43,385 nt of DNA from Acidaminococcaceae bacterium (GCA_017554485.1 JAFZIG010000007.1:1-43385), one strand, 5' to 3'. Shown: positions 1-8,337, counted from the first letter of the stretch. The notes: generated from the sequence alone by a model not told the origin. Made by a program: numbers and translations.

Positions 1-78
1 GAAGGGCAGGAAATCGGCCTGCGTTTTCTGCAGCCCCGTTACTATCCGGCTAAAGAGCAGAAAGGAGGCAACGCATGA
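1..78 (+). CDS. 3' end of an upstream gene (partial)
   Basis: Frame 1 is open from the window edge to a TGA at 76-78, giving 25 residues ending in KEQKGGNA. The stop overlaps the ATG of the next gene (ATGA), so the two are translationally coupled and in one operon. The tail (LRFLQPRYYPA) could be the end of a TOBE-type domain of an ABC ATPase, but 25 residues are too few to decide. A substrate-binding protein or a second ATPase of the same importer would fit the context. Confidence 0.6.
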   Translation, partial: EGQEIGLRFLQPRYYPAKEQKGGNA

Positions 79-1799
79 ATATCGGAAAATCACGCAAAAC
101 GTCAGACTTAGCTGCTCTGGACGGCGCTACCTTCGGTCTGGATAAAGCCATGACCCTGGTCAGCTTTGTGCTGCTGTTCGTCATCGTCTTTATCCCTATT
201 TTCATGATCGTATACAATGCGTTCTTCTTTGAAGGCAGATTTGACATTGAAATGTTCCAGAACGTGGTGTTCAGCAAAGACAACGTGGACGCCATGACCA
301 ACACCGTCATCATCGGGGTGGCCGTTACCTTCTTCGGAACGGTCGTCGGGCTGTTCTACGCCTGGCTGCTGGGCCGCAGCGACATTCCCTGCAAAGGCCT
401 CATGCGGGCCCTGTTCATGATCCCTTACATGTTCCCCCCGTTCTTCGGCGCCATGGCCTGGGATATGCTTCTCTCGGGCCGCGGCGGTTATGTGAACACC
501 TGGCTCATGAACGCCTTCAACCTGGAAACGGCGCCTCTCAATATTAACTCACTGTGGGGCATCATCTTCGTGGAAGTATCCTATTACTTCCCCTTTGTGT
601 TCATGCAGGTTGTTTCCGCGCTGGAACGCATGGACCCGACGCTGGAAGAATCCGCCCGTATCGCCGGCGCCACCCAGGGCACGGTAATCCGTAAGATCAC
701 GATCCCGCTGGTGACCCCGGCCATTTCCGCCGGCGCGTTACTGATCCTGATCTCCTCCCTGGCACACTTCGGCGTTCCGGCCATTTTGGGTTTCTCCAAA
801 CAGATCTACACGCTGCCCACCGTAATTTACGCCTGCATCGACCGGGCAGGCGGCAGCTTCGAAGGCATCCGTCAGGGCGCGGCCCTCTCCATCCTGCTGG
901 TATTCGTCGTGGCCATGGCGCTGATTTTGCAGAAAATCGTGCTCAGCTCCGGTTCCTTCGATATCATTAAAGGCAAGAGCATGCGTCCTACGCTGATCAA
1001 ACTGCGGGGCGCCAAGTACCCGCTCCTGTTCTTATCGGTTATCACGCTGATCGTCATCGTGCTGGTCCCCCTGATCATGATCTTCCTGGAAGGCCTGGTC
1101 AAAGCCTACGGCCTGCCGCTGATACCGGAGAACTTCACCATGGAAAACTTCCGGAACCTGGCAACCAGCAAGGCGACCATGGACTCCATCCGGAATTCCC
1201 TGTTCCTGTCCATCTCCGCCGGCGTCATCTGTATGTTCCTGGGCGTTATGGTGGCCTATGTTGTTATTAAGATCAAACCTAAAGGGAAAGAAATTCTGGA
1301 AATGCTGTCCGTGCTTCCCTATTCCATTCCCGGCACCGTGCTGGCCATCGGCGTTATCCTGGCCTGGTCCGGCGCCCTGTGGGGCATCAGCCTCTACAAT
1401 ACCATCTGGATCATCCTGGTAGCCTACATGGCCCGTTACCTTTCCTTCTCCATGAAGAGCGCTTCCGCTTCATTGCAGCAGGTGCATCCGTCTCTGGAAG
1501 AAGCGGCAAGGGCCTGCGGCGCGTCTCATACGGAATCCCTGAAAGACGTTACGCTGCCGTTGATCCGTCCCGCCATGGTAGCAGGCTTCTTCCTGATTTT
1601 CCTGCCATCCATGCGCGAACTGACCACGTCCATCCTGTTGTACGGTCCTTACACCCGTACCCTGGGCGTGCAGATCTTCGCCCTGCGTGACTCCGGACAG
1701 ATCCCTCAGGCATCCGCCCTGGCTGCCATCGCGATCCTTATCATCATCGTCTGCAACTTTATCGTGACCCAGATTACCAAAGACAGAAAGGGTGTGTAA
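75..1799 (+). CDS. Ferric-iron-type ABC transporter permease (two fused permease domains)
   Basis: A 574-residue inner-membrane protein with two homologous binding-protein-dependent permease halves (about residues 25-290 and 310-565), each with several hydrophobic helices. Each half has an EAA-type loop that contacts the ATPase: LEESARIAGA with a downstream P in the first, LEEAARACGA in the second. This duplicated architecture is typical of the FbpB/AfuB/ThiP class that imports ferric iron, thiamine or phosphonates. The ATG has AAAGGAGG six bases upstream and overlaps the previous stop. The ATPase follows after 3 bp. The substrate cannot be read from the sequence; iron is the commonest assignment for this pairing. 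Confidence 0.9.
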   Translation: MNIGKSRKTSDLAALDGATFGLDKAMTLVSFVLLFVIVFIPIFMIVYNAFFFEGRFDIEMFQNVVFSKDNVDAMTNTVIIGVAVTFFGTVVGLFYAWLLGRSDIPCKGLMRALFMIPYMFPPFFGAMAWDMLLSGRGGYVNTWLMNAFNLETAPLNINSLWGIIFVEVSYYFPFVFMQVVSALERMDPTLEESARIAGATQGTVIRKITIPLVTPAISAGALLILISSLAHFGVPAILGFSKQIYTLPTVIYACIDRAGGSFEGIRQGAALSILLVFVVAMALILQKIVLSSGSFDIIKGKSMRPTLIKLRGAKYPLLFLSVITLIVIVLVPLIMIFLEGLVKAYGLPLIPENFTMENFRNLATSKATMDSIRNSLFLSISAGVICMFLGVMVAYVVIKIKPKGKEILEMLSVLPYSIPGTVLAIGVILAWSGALWGISLYNTIWIILVAYMARYLSFSMKSASASLQQVHPSLEEAARACGASHTESLKDVTLPLIRPAMVAGFFLIFLPSMRELTTSILLYGPYTRTLGVQIFALRDSGQIPQASALAAIAILIIIVCNFIVTQITKDRKGV

Positions 1800-1802
1800 A
1801 AC

Positions 1803-2912
1803 ATGGCTGAAGATCAGATTATCTTAAAACATGTAACCAAACGTTTTACCACCAAGACCCTGGGCACGGTAACGGCGGTAAACGATTTCAATCTCAACAT
1901 CCACGAGGGCGAGTGCTTCTCGTTCTTAGGCCCCTCCGGCTGCGGCAAGACCACGACCCTGCGTATGATCGCCGGCTTCGAAGACTTGTCCGAAGGTGAG
2001 ATCCACCTTTGCGGCCAGCCGGTCTCCATCAAAGAAAAGAATCTCTACGTTCCACCGGAACGGCGGGGACTGGGCATGGTGTTCCAGGCCTTCGCGGTCT
2101 GGCCCCACATGAACATCTTTGATAATGTGGCGTTCCCCCTGCAGATCAAAAAGGTGCCCCATGACGAAATTAAAAAACGGGTAAAGGAAGCGCTGCACCA
2201 CACCAGTCTGGATGGCATGGAAGATGTGTATCCTTCCGACCTGTCCGGCGGGCAGCAGCAGCGAATCGCGTTAGCCCGGGCCATCGTCACCAACCCCAAG
2301 GTCATGCTGCTGGACGAACCCTTATCCAACCTGGATCCCAAACTGCGGGAAAGCATGCGTTTCGAGATCAAGGCCCTGCAGCGCAAATTCGGCTTCACCG
2401 TCATCTTCGTAACCCACGACCAGAGCGAGGCCATGGCTATCTCCGACCGGATGATGGTTTGCGACATGGGCAACATCATGCAGATCGACACGCCGTCCAA
2501 CCTGTACAACAAACCGGTAAACCGTTTCGTGCATAATTTCCTGGGCCAGTCCACCTTCCTGCACGTAGTGCTGGATCACGGCCAGGTCTACGCCCGTGGC
2601 GATATGCAGAACCCGCTGCCTCTCACCATTCCGGAAAAGGCGGACAAAGAAATGGTGGTAGCCACCCGGCCCAACGCCATCGACCTGAACCGGGATCACG
2701 GTTTCAAGACGCACATTTACAGCCGCGTGTTCCTGACGGACACCGCCGAATACCTGGTGCCCATCGGCGACCAGCTGCTGAAGATCCAGACACCCCACCG
2801 CATCACCTTTGCCAAAGGCGAAGAATGCTACGTAGACTTCACCCACGTCATGTGGTATCCGGAAGAAGACGAAAGCGCCGAAGCGGAACGGGCAAAACGG
2901 CAGCTGGTGTAA
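1803..2912 (+). CDS. ABC transporter ATP-binding protein (FbpC/PotA-like)
   Basis: A 369-residue cytoplasmic ATPase that powers the preceding permease. Visible motifs are Walker A GPSGCGKTT (about 43-51), the Q-loop MVFQAFAVWPH (about 92-102), signature LSGGQQQR (147-154), Walker B VMLLDEP (167-173) and the switch histidine in FVTHDQSEA. A C-terminal extension of about 130 residues is consistent with a TOBE-like regulatory domain. It starts 3 bp after the permease stop and is followed by a strong terminator, so it is the last gene of the operon. Ferric iron or another small anion or chelate is the likely cargo; specificity rests with the binding protein, which is not in view. Confidence 0.92.
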   Translation: MAEDQIILKHVTKRFTTKTLGTVTAVNDFNLNIHEGECFSFLGPSGCGKTTTLRMIAGFEDLSEGEIHLCGQPVSIKEKNLYVPPERRGLGMVFQAFAVWPHMNIFDNVAFPLQIKKVPHDEIKKRVKEALHHTSLDGMEDVYPSDLSGGQQQRIALARAIVTNPKVMLLDEPLSNLDPKLRESMRFEIKALQRKFGFTVIFVTHDQSEAMAISDRMMVCDMGNIMQIDTPSNLYNKPVNRFVHNFLGQSTFLHVVLDHGQVYARGDMQNPLPLTIPEKADKEMVVATRPNAIDLNRDHGFKTHIYSRVFLTDTAEYLVPIGDQLLKIQTPHRITFAKGEECYVDFTHVMWYPEEDESAEAERAKRQLV

Positions 2913-3011
2913 CAAATGCAGGCACACCTGTGTATAGTCGCCTCTGTATGTAGTATGAGTAGCGCAAACGTAATTTCCAAGTTATTGTAAAGTGATTCAC
3001 ACATAAAAACA

Positions 3012-3065
3012 ACTGCGCTGTGTACCGGTTCTTTTCATGAACCGATCACAGCGCAGTGTATTTTT
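3012..3065. terminator. Bidirectional rho-independent terminator
   Basis: An 11-bp stem (3012-3022 with 3047-3057) is extended by an inner 6-bp stem (3026-3031 with 3039-3044) around a 7-base loop. A T-rich run follows on the + side (3060-3065) and an A-rich run precedes it (3004-3009), which serves the minus strand. It lies between two convergent genes. Confidence 0.9.
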
Positions 3066-3119
3066 CGCAAAATCAGAGTAAAAAGTTATTTCAGTTTGTT
3101 AGCAGGATTCTGTAATCCT

Positions 3120-6029
3120 TCACTTTGCTCCCCCAAGAATGATCCGCTCGAATTCATTCGCAGGCAACGGACGGGAGAAATAGTACCCCTGAACGATATC
3201 GCACCCTGCATCCTTCAGCAGCTTCAGCTGACCTACGGTTTCCACACCCTCTGCAATTACGGGCACTTTCAGGTTGCGGGCAATGTCCACGATCAGTTCC
3301 ACCAGGCGGAAATCCTGCTCGTTGCGCTCAATATTCCGGATGAAAGCAATATCCATTTTCAAAACGTCAATGGGCATGGAGGAAAGCATATTCAGGGAAG
3401 AATAGCCGGAACCGAAATCGTCCATTTCAATTTCATAGCCCTTGCCCCGCAGTTCTTCGATAACTTTTATCAGCTGTTCTGCGTTTTCAGTGTAGGCTGA
3501 TTCGGTAACCTCCAGCTTCAGGTCCCTGCTGTTAAGTCCGTTCTTTTCCACAAGCCCGTCCAAAATAGAAGACAGGGCGGGATCAAAGACATCGACCCGG
3601 GAAAGATTGACGGATACCGGCAGGACCCTGCCGAGCCGGTCGCGCCAGGCAGCCATCTGCCGGACAGCTTCTTTCCAAACGTATTGATCCAGGATACTGA
3701 TCTGGCCGCTCCGCTCAAGCAGGGGAATAAACTCGTCCGGACTAATCAGTCCCAGTTCCGGGTGGTTCCAGCGGACAAGAGCCTCGGCGCTGGCCAGTTC
3801 CGGCTGTTCCGCCTGGATATTATATTTGGGCTGGTAATACACTTCCAGTTCCTGCTTCTCCAGTGCGCGGCTCAAGTCGTTCAGAAGCCGCTGGTCGCGT
3901 TCTTCCCGCTGTTCCATGACAGCATCATAGATTATGGCCTTGTGTATGTAAGCGCCGCGGTTTGTGTTACAGGCTGTACGGGCACGGTCAAACTCCAGCA
4001 TAGGTTCTACGCCCTTCTGGCAGTGTTTCACCCCCATACGCAGCGAAATACTGGCATTGCGGAACTGGCTGTTCAGTTTTGCCTGGAACCGTTCGAACTG
4101 GGCCTGCCAATCTTCCCTGCGGGGACAGTAGATATCAAAACGGTCCGCCTCAAAACGGCAGGCGATACCCCCCGCCTCCTTCGCAAAACTCTGTATTTCA
4201 TTACCCAGCGCGCGCAGGACGTCGTCACCGAAATCCCACCCGTGCAGGGCGTTAACAGAATGGAAACGTTCGATATTCATGACCACCGCATCCATTGGCG
4301 TTTCAGGATGCTCCTGATTCAGCCGGTTAGCATAGACCTTGAAGAAGTTCCAGCTATAAAGGTTAGTAAGACGGTCGTGTTCCGCCTCGGCAATAATCTC
4401 GCGGCCTTCCGCAGCCTGAGCTTCCGCACGCATATTCCGCATCTGCAGCCACATGAGCAGGGCAGCAATAATAGCAGCAGCGGCTATAACCAGAGCCATG
4501 TTATCCCGCAGGAACTCCCCGAAAGTGACCTTTGTATCCTTTAAGGCATATTTGGTCAGGGAAGAATTCAGCGTAGCGCGGGGATAGATATGGTTGATCT
4601 TGTTAAGGATCGAATACAGGCAGTCGTCTTTCCGCCGGACAGCAAAAGACATATCCATAGCCTGTCCGGTAACAAGGGCCGTAAGTTTATATTTTGCCAG
4701 CCGTTCATTCTCGCGGTTGAGGCGGTAATTGCTAAGCAGCATACAGTCAGCCTTTCCGTCGGCCACTGCCTGGTAACCTGACGGACCGTCCGGATAAATG
4801 GCTGCTTTCCATTTGGGGAAATGATCCTTCAAAAAAGTTTCATTACCGTAATCTCCCCTGACGACGGCCACGGTCATTTCCCGGTCCGGGGAAAGGCCCT
4901 GTTTATCTGCCGTCCTCATACCGGCGTACATCATCGTACTGATCAGCGGATTTGTTATTACAACATCTCGTTTTTCGGCATCGAAAGTGCTGAGGTTAAC
5001 GGGGAACACGCAGTCAATCTCACCCTTTTCCAGAGCCTGCAGGGCATCCTCTGTGGACTCAAAGGGACGGGTTTCAAAATTCAGTTTCGCATTCTTTTCC
5101 GCGTTCTCCGCAAAAGCAAGATAATCTGCCAGGGCGCCTGTGAGCGACTTGCGTTCTTCATTATAGTCGCTGAACGGAAGGAAATTACTCTTATATCCTA
5201 CACGGATAACGCCATGCTGGGAGATCCATTCCCGTTCCTCGGTACTGAGAAACCGGTTGACGGCGCTGGCCTTATGGAACCTTGCTGTCATATCCTGATT
5301 GAAATCCCGGTTTTCCTCAAATAAGCGGTTCATGGCGGCATCCAGATCCTGCTTGATGTCAGGACGGTTTTTGTTGATGCCGAAGAAAGACTCCGCAAAC
5401 CCAATCTTGCACACGGGCACTATGTCGGCAGAGTAGCCGTAAGTATCCAGGGTCACCAGCATATCGATCTCGCCCTTGGCCAGCATCTCCAGCATTTTGG
5501 GAGTCTTCACTGATAATTCTATGATTTCCGGATGAACGTCATGTTTTTCCGCCCATTTTCGGAAGAGTTGCGCCTGGATGCTGTTCTTGTTTACCCCCAG
5601 CCTCTTCCCGTTAAAGGTAGAAAAATCGTCCGGTTTGATCTCGGTATTGTTGGGGGCGATAAAGACGTGGTAACCTTCCGAGCCCATAGGTTCGGCAGAA
5701 TACAAAATTTTCTCCGCCCGTTTCGGAGTATAGGATACATCGCTCAGCAGGTCAATCTCGCCCGCTATCAGTTTTTCCAACAGCTGCGACCAGCTGCCTT
5801 CCACATACTCATACTTCCAGCCTGCATAGGTAGCGACGCGCTGCTGGTATTCGTAACCGTAGCCTGAAACCCGTCCGAATTTATCCGTACGGTGGAAAGC
5901 CGATTCATAGAAACCGACCCGTACGACTTTCTGCTCCTTTTCATTCGCATATACTGTGAAGGCTGCCATCACACTCAGCACGATCATCATGCACAGAACC
6001 AGCCATCGTATCCATTTATTACAGCGCAT
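3120..6029 (-). CDS. Membrane receptor with two SBP_3 sensor domains, degenerate GGDEF and EAL domain
   Basis: About 969 residues. A signal peptide or N-terminal anchor (about 8-28) is followed by two periplasmic solute-binding family-3 domains (about 35-260 and 270-500), a transmembrane helix (about 510-530), a GGDEF-fold domain (about 555-710) and an EAL domain (about 725-965). The catalytic GGDEF motif is replaced by RFEADRF, so cyclase activity is unlikely. The EAL domain keeps EALVRW, DDFGSGYSS, AEGVET and QGYYFSRP, so it probably hydrolyses c-di-GMP. Ligand sensing of amino-acid-like molecules is inferred from the SBP_3 folds. A TTG nine bases upstream (6038) abuts the GAGGGG ribosome site, so the ATG at 6029 with nine-base spacing is preferred. 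The gene stands alone and ends at the bidirectional terminator. Confidence 0.92.
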   Translation of the reverse strand: MRCNKWIRWLVLCMMIVLSVMAAFTVYANEKEQKVVRVGFYESAFHRTDKFGRVSGYGYEYQQRVATYAGWKYEYVEGSWSQLLEKLIAGEIDLLSDVSYTPKRAEKILYSAEPMGSEGYHVFIAPNNTEIKPDDFSTFNGKRLGVNKNSIQAQLFRKWAEKHDVHPEIIELSVKTPKMLEMLAKGEIDMLVTLDTYGYSADIVPVCKIGFAESFFGINKNRPDIKQDLDAAMNRLFEENRDFNQDMTARFHKASAVNRFLSTEEREWISQHGVIRVGYKSNFLPFSDYNEERKSLTGALADYLAFAENAEKNAKLNFETRPFESTEDALQALEKGEIDCVFPVNLSTFDAEKRDVVITNPLISTMMYAGMRTADKQGLSPDREMTVAVVRGDYGNETFLKDHFPKWKAAIYPDGPSGYQAVADGKADCMLLSNYRLNRENERLAKYKLTALVTGQAMDMSFAVRRKDDCLYSILNKINHIYPRATLNSSLTKYALKDTKVTFGEFLRDNMALVIAAAAIIAALLMWLQMRNMRAEAQAAEGREIIAEAEHDRLTNLYSWNFFKVYANRLNQEHPETPMDAVVMNIERFHSVNALHGWDFGDDVLRALGNEIQSFAKEAGGIACRFEADRFDIYCPRREDWQAQFERFQAKLNSQFRNASISLRMGVKHCQKGVEPMLEFDRARTACNTNRGAYIHKAIIYDAVMEQREERDQRLLNDLSRALEKQELEVYYQPKYNIQAEQPELASAEALVRWNHPELGLISPDEFIPLLERSGQISILDQYVWKEAVRQMAAWRDRLGRVLPVSVNLSRVDVFDPALSSILDGLVEKNGLNSRDLKLEVTESAYTENAEQLIKVIEELRGKGYEIEMDDFGSGYSSLNMLSSMPIDVLKMDIAFIRNIERNEQDFRLVELIVDIARNLKVPVIAEGVETVGQLKLLKDAGCDIVQGYYFSRPLPANEFERIILGGAK

Positions 6030-6154
6030 ACCTATCAACCCCTCAGTCCTGCTATATGTTATACATTATTATTTTGCTGTATCAGAGTATACTATCCCAA
6101 GATATCAAATTACTTAATTATTATAACACGGTTTATGGAATCTTTCCATACTGA

Positions 6155-6199
6155 ATTCAAATAATAATAGCCACGCAGGCTTTAAACCCGCATGGCTAT
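6155..6199 (-). terminator. Terminator beyond the displaced tRNA-Arg 3' half
   Basis: A 10-bp stem with one G-U pair (6167-6176 with 6190-6199) is followed on the minus strand by a T-rich tract. It resembles the hairpin after the intact tRNA at 8601-8639, including a shared AAACCCGCATGG segment. It is therefore probably the original terminator of the tRNA gene, or a duplicate of it. Confidence 0.65.
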
Positions 6200-6209
6200 T
6201 GGATTTTTT

Positions 6210-6252
6210 TGGTGGCCCCGGAGGGATTCGAACCCCCGACCTTTTGGTTCGT
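6210..6252 (-). repeat. Distal attachment-site repeat (copy of tRNA-Arg 3' half)
   Basis: 43 bp identical to 8652-8694. On the minus strand it runs from the first anticodon base through the T-arm to the terminal CCA. The next base differs, so the repeat ends exactly at the anticodon. There is no 5' half here, so it is not a tRNA. It reads as one end of an integrated element. Confidence 0.8.
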
Positions 6253-6395
6253 GGTATCCTAAAGTCTATATATTGTAGTCAGAACTGTAATTACAATACT
6301 ATATATTGTTTTATGCGTCAAATAAAACCCATGAATTTAAGCATTATTTATGGTTTGGGCAACTTTTGGGCTACCTTTATTATCACCAACAACTA
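6253..6395. other. Left end of the island, no gene
   Basis: AT-rich stretch next to the distal att repeat. It contains two direct copies of CTATATATTGT about 30 bp apart, the kind of short repeat found in recombinase arm sites, though this is only suggestive. On the minus strand a 28-codon open stretch reads KQHVIVVGDNKGSPKVAQ before a stop; it may be the tail of a lost gene. Confidence 0.35.
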
Positions 6396-6599
6396 TCACA
6401 TGTTGCTTTCCTTTGATGTAGGCTTAGTATTTATAACATTCTCAACCCAGTTTAATATAGTCTCACTGTCAGCCAGTGCCTTTTTCACCTGAACTTCATC
6501 CACTTCAATTTCATTCGGGTATCTAGGTGCTACACCAAATTTTGTCAGAGAATTCGCTATTACCAAACCACCCTTTAAGAAGCCATACCGTTCAGTTGG
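6396..6599 (-). pseudogene. HEPN-domain protein, C-terminal fragment
   Basis: A 67-codon open stretch with no start codon overlaps the last codons of the upstream MNT gene in another frame. It reads GVAPRYPNEIEVDE followed by an amphipathic helix, VKKALADSETILNWVENVI. That matches the end of HEPN proteins that partner MNT nucleotidyltransferases (the RYP...E..A..AL.A...I..WV pattern). The N-terminal half with the active RxxxxH segment is missing, which suggests a deletion fused the end of the MNT gene to this remnant. Family assignment is by motif recognition only. Confidence 0.6.
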
Positions 6600-6952
6600 T
6601 CATAAAGTAAAATACCATTTCTTTGGACTTCACCTTCAACCATCAAAGAATGTTTTGACTTTCCTTTACGTTCAAACCTTGAGTTTGTACCGACGACGAT
6701 ATCCACAGGCCGCTTTTTCACATACATAACTGCATCATATGCTTTATCTGTAGTATCGCTAACATTACGACCATCTTCAATTACCAAATAGAAATCATAA
6801 TCGCTTTCGTCTGTATATGTTCCGTCTGCAAAAGATCCAAACAAAATAACCTTCAACGGATTTACTTGCGAAACAAAACACTTTGTAATTTCTTTAATGT
6901 TATCCATAGTTTCACGATCCGTAATGTGAGATAAACTTTCAATACCTGTCAC
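6575..6952 (-). CDS. MNT-type nucleotidyltransferase (toxin-antitoxin antitoxin)
   Basis: A 125-residue protein of the minimal nucleotidyltransferase family. The catalytic signature is LFGSFADGT followed by SDYDF: GS at 39-40 and the metal-binding DxD at 51-53. In MNT/HEPN modules this protein neutralises the HEPN RNase, often by modifying it with nucleotides. Translation starts at GTG (6952), supported by AAAGGAGG about eight bases upstream. Its own promoter and an inverted repeat lie at 6995-7034. The last residues (LNGMAS) depart from the usual end and overlap a HEPN fragment in another frame, so the toxin partner appears lost and the C-terminus may be altered. Confidence 0.85.
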   Translation of the reverse strand: MTGIESLSHITDRETMDNIKEITKCFVSQVNPLKVILFGSFADGTYTDESDYDFYLVIEDGRNVSDTTDKAYDAVMYVKKRPVDIVVGTNSRFERKGKSKHSLMVEGEVQRNGILLYDQLNGMAS

Positions 6953-6994
6953 GATATCGCCTCCTTTCTAAGGTATTTATGTTTATAGACTATT

Positions 6995-7034
6995 ATCCCG
7001 TATACATTATAATCTAAAAACACGGGATTAGCAA
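6995..7034 (-). promoter_or_regulatory. Promoter with overlapping inverted-repeat operator for the MNT gene
   Basis: Minus-strand -35 TTGCTA (7029-7034), a 17-bp spacer and -10 TATAAT (7006-7011). A 9-bp inverted repeat with one mismatch (6995-7003 with 7020-7028, ATCCCGTGT/ATACGGGAT) flanks the -10 box. This is the expected layout for autorepression by an antitoxin; the repressor is inferred. Confidence 0.6.
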
Positions 7035-7114
7035 ATTCATATATGGAAATAACACAGAACATGAGACTATTTTTAATAAAATCATTTTTGCATTCTCAGA
7101 AGAAAATGAATAAG

Positions 7115-7160
7115 AAACAAAAAAAGAGCCACAGCCAGATTTTATTGAACCTGAGTGGCT
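7115..7160 (-). terminator. Weak terminator-like hairpin inside the island
   Basis: AGCCAC (7127-7132) pairs with GTGGCT (7155-7160), with an inner CAG/CTG pairing, and is followed on the minus strand by a T tract (complement of 7118-7125). It lies 20 bp past the stop of the minus-strand fragment at 7181-7360, which supports that fragment being the end of a former gene. Confidence 0.45.
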
Positions 7161-7180
7161 TTGCTGTTTTCGTGAAGATG

Positions 7181-7360
7181 TTATTTACGATTTGCTTTCT
7201 TAAGTTTTCCTCTTAAAGGATGTCGTATTAGATTCTGTTTCTCCTTTTCAAAGAAAAATGCTACAGACTTATGGATGTATTTATCCCTAACTTCATCAGC
7301 AGCAACATGACCTCCATCATCTATATTTTTAAGTTGAACCAAGACAATGAAGATGTCCGT
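7181..7360 (-). pseudogene. Unidentified minus-strand gene fragment
   Basis: A 59-codon open stretch without a start codon. It reads DDGGHVAADEVRDKYIHKSVAFFF and ends in a basic tail (LRGKLKKANRK). The GGH-V-(x)n-VR-KY--S spacing recalls the end of zeta-toxin-like kinases (COG4185), but the match is weak and based on memory of the pattern. A terminator hairpin follows the stop. It overlaps the + strand open frame at 7271-7480, so not both can be real over the shared part. Confidence 0.3.
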
Positions 7361-7480
7361 TTATATATTAACTCTTTTATTTATGATCACCATTCATATT
7401 CAATTAAATTTATCAATAGAGCGAATGAGGCTCTTTCCGCAGAAGAGCTGGAAAGAATTGTTAATTCTGTTAAGTTTTAA
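7271..7480 (+). CDS. Possible small hypothetical protein or gene remnant
   Basis: A 69-codon frame whose second half reads like protein (INRANEALSAEELERIVNSVKF). There is no ribosome site before the ATG and no promoter I can identify. It is followed by the terminator at 7512-7538, which also fits this direction. It could be the 3' end of a gene truncated near 7320, or chance. No family recognised. Confidence 0.2.
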   Translation: MDVFIPNFISSNMTSIIYIFKLNQDNEDVRLYINSFIYDHHSYSIKFINRANEALSAEELERIVNSVKF

Positions 7481-7511
7481 GAATATGACACTAAAACCGC
7501 AAATTAAAAAA

Positions 7512-7538
7512 CCGACCGGGCTTTAACCTCCCGATCGG
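7512..7538. terminator. Terminator of the MNT/HEPN operon
   Basis: A 9-bp stem with one G-U pair (7512-7520 with 7530-7538) and a 9-base loop. On the minus strand it is followed by a run of six T (complement of 7506-7511), 38 bp after the HEPN stop. The + side has a weaker ATTCTTT tail. Confidence 0.8.
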
Positions 7539-7576
7539 ATTCTTTATGCATATTAACTTATCTGAAACAAAAATAT

Positions 7577-7975
7577 TTAAGCTTTTCTTTTCTTATGGTA
7601 CTCTTCAATTACTGCCACAAAATCAGCAGATTCTTTCAGCAGTTCTGCCACCTCATCCTTAGTGAATTCAAAATGGTCGTCATAATCGCTACTGGATCTG
7701 CTGTTAAACAAATCGGTTATTGTATCGGAGATATCTGCTGAAAACACTCCTGTCTTGATGTATTCTTTTCTGAAATATGATATGACACCTGCGTGCTTGG
7801 CAAAATCCTTACCTTCCAGAATCAACACTGAACGTATGGCATGAAACACAGCATAGTATGCCCGGTTAACAGCGCCTCTTTCATCATTGATTTGAAGTAA
7901 CGCCTCTGCAGATATAAGGCATTGTTTGGCCTGGCTTAACCGTAGTTCTGATAAGGTTTCTCTTTCAGGAAGCAT
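7577..7975 (-). CDS. HEPN-domain protein (UPF0332-type toxin partner of MNT)
   Basis: A 132-residue all-helical protein. The segment NRAYYAVFHAIRSVL (about 37-51) carries the R...H pair (R38, H45) of the UPF0332/HEPN family. It is followed by KHAGVISYFRKEYIKTG, also typical of that family. HEPN proteins of this kind act as RNases or toxins and are held in check by the partner MNT protein. Its ATG lies inside the MNT gene (11-bp overlap), so translation is coupled with the partner first. Full length for the family and apparently intact. A terminator follows within 40 bp. Confidence 0.85.
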   Translation of the reverse strand: MLPERETLSELRLSQAKQCLISAEALLQINDERGAVNRAYYAVFHAIRSVLILEGKDFAKHAGVISYFRKEYIKTGVFSADISDTITDLFNSRSSSDYDDHFEFTKDEVAELLKESADFVAVIEEYHKKRKA

Positions 7976-8306
7976 AGATAATCACCCCGTCCTTCTCGAT
8001 ATTCTGGTAGAACGGCGTCACTGCCATCCATTCCTCATATGCTTTCTTATCAATCAGGAACATGGACAACAGCACATCATGTTTTAAACCTATTCTGCTG
8101 AACACTCTGTTCACCTCACGGCGAAGCTTCCTGTTTTCTTCAGCACTTAAATCCGTAAGCACCAAAATGTCCACATCGGATTCACCAGAGTTGTCACCAC
8201 GGGCGTATGAACCGTATAATACAATTTTGTCCAATCTGTTGCCCAGCAATCCGTGAATGTTTTCTGCTAATTCATCAAGAACAGATGCTAATGCTTCGCG
8301 CTCCAT
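7965..8306 (-). CDS. MNT-type nucleotidyltransferase (antitoxin of the HEPN pair)
   Basis: A 113-residue minimal nucleotidyltransferase with YGSYARGD followed by SDVDI: GS at 32-33 and metal-binding aspartates 44 and 46. A further acidic residue is likely in LKHDVLLSM. It forms a two-gene module with the overlapping HEPN gene and is expected to modify and neutralise it. AGGAGGTG sits seven bases before the ATG. It has its own promoter with a palindrome between -35 and -10. The sequence differs clearly from the MNT protein encoded at 6575-6952, so the two modules are not a recent duplication. Confidence 0.9.
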   Translation of the reverse strand: MEREALASVLDELAENIHGLLGNRLDKIVLYGSYARGDNSGESDVDILVLTDLSAEENRKLRREVNRVFSRIGLKHDVLLSMFLIDKKAYEEWMAVTPFYQNIEKDGVIIYAS

Positions 8307-8337
8307 GGTTTCACCTCCTGTTCTGTTCTTTGGTTAA

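Noticed and set aside
3684..4544. Long + strand open frames opposite the sensor gene, and similar ones opposite other minus-strand genes
   Set aside because: They are antisense shadows: no ribosome sites, no recognisable domains, and the minus-strand genes have clear motifs throughout.
6210..6252. A second tRNA-Arg gene
   Set aside because: Only the half from the anticodon to CCA is present; no D-arm or 5' acceptor strand follows.
6199..6492. A 97-codon + strand open frame starting in the tRNA-like repeat (GGPGGIRTPDLLVRG)
   Set aside because: It is a translation of the antisense of the tRNA 3' half, a well-known source of false proteins, and it overlaps a better minus-strand HEPN fragment.
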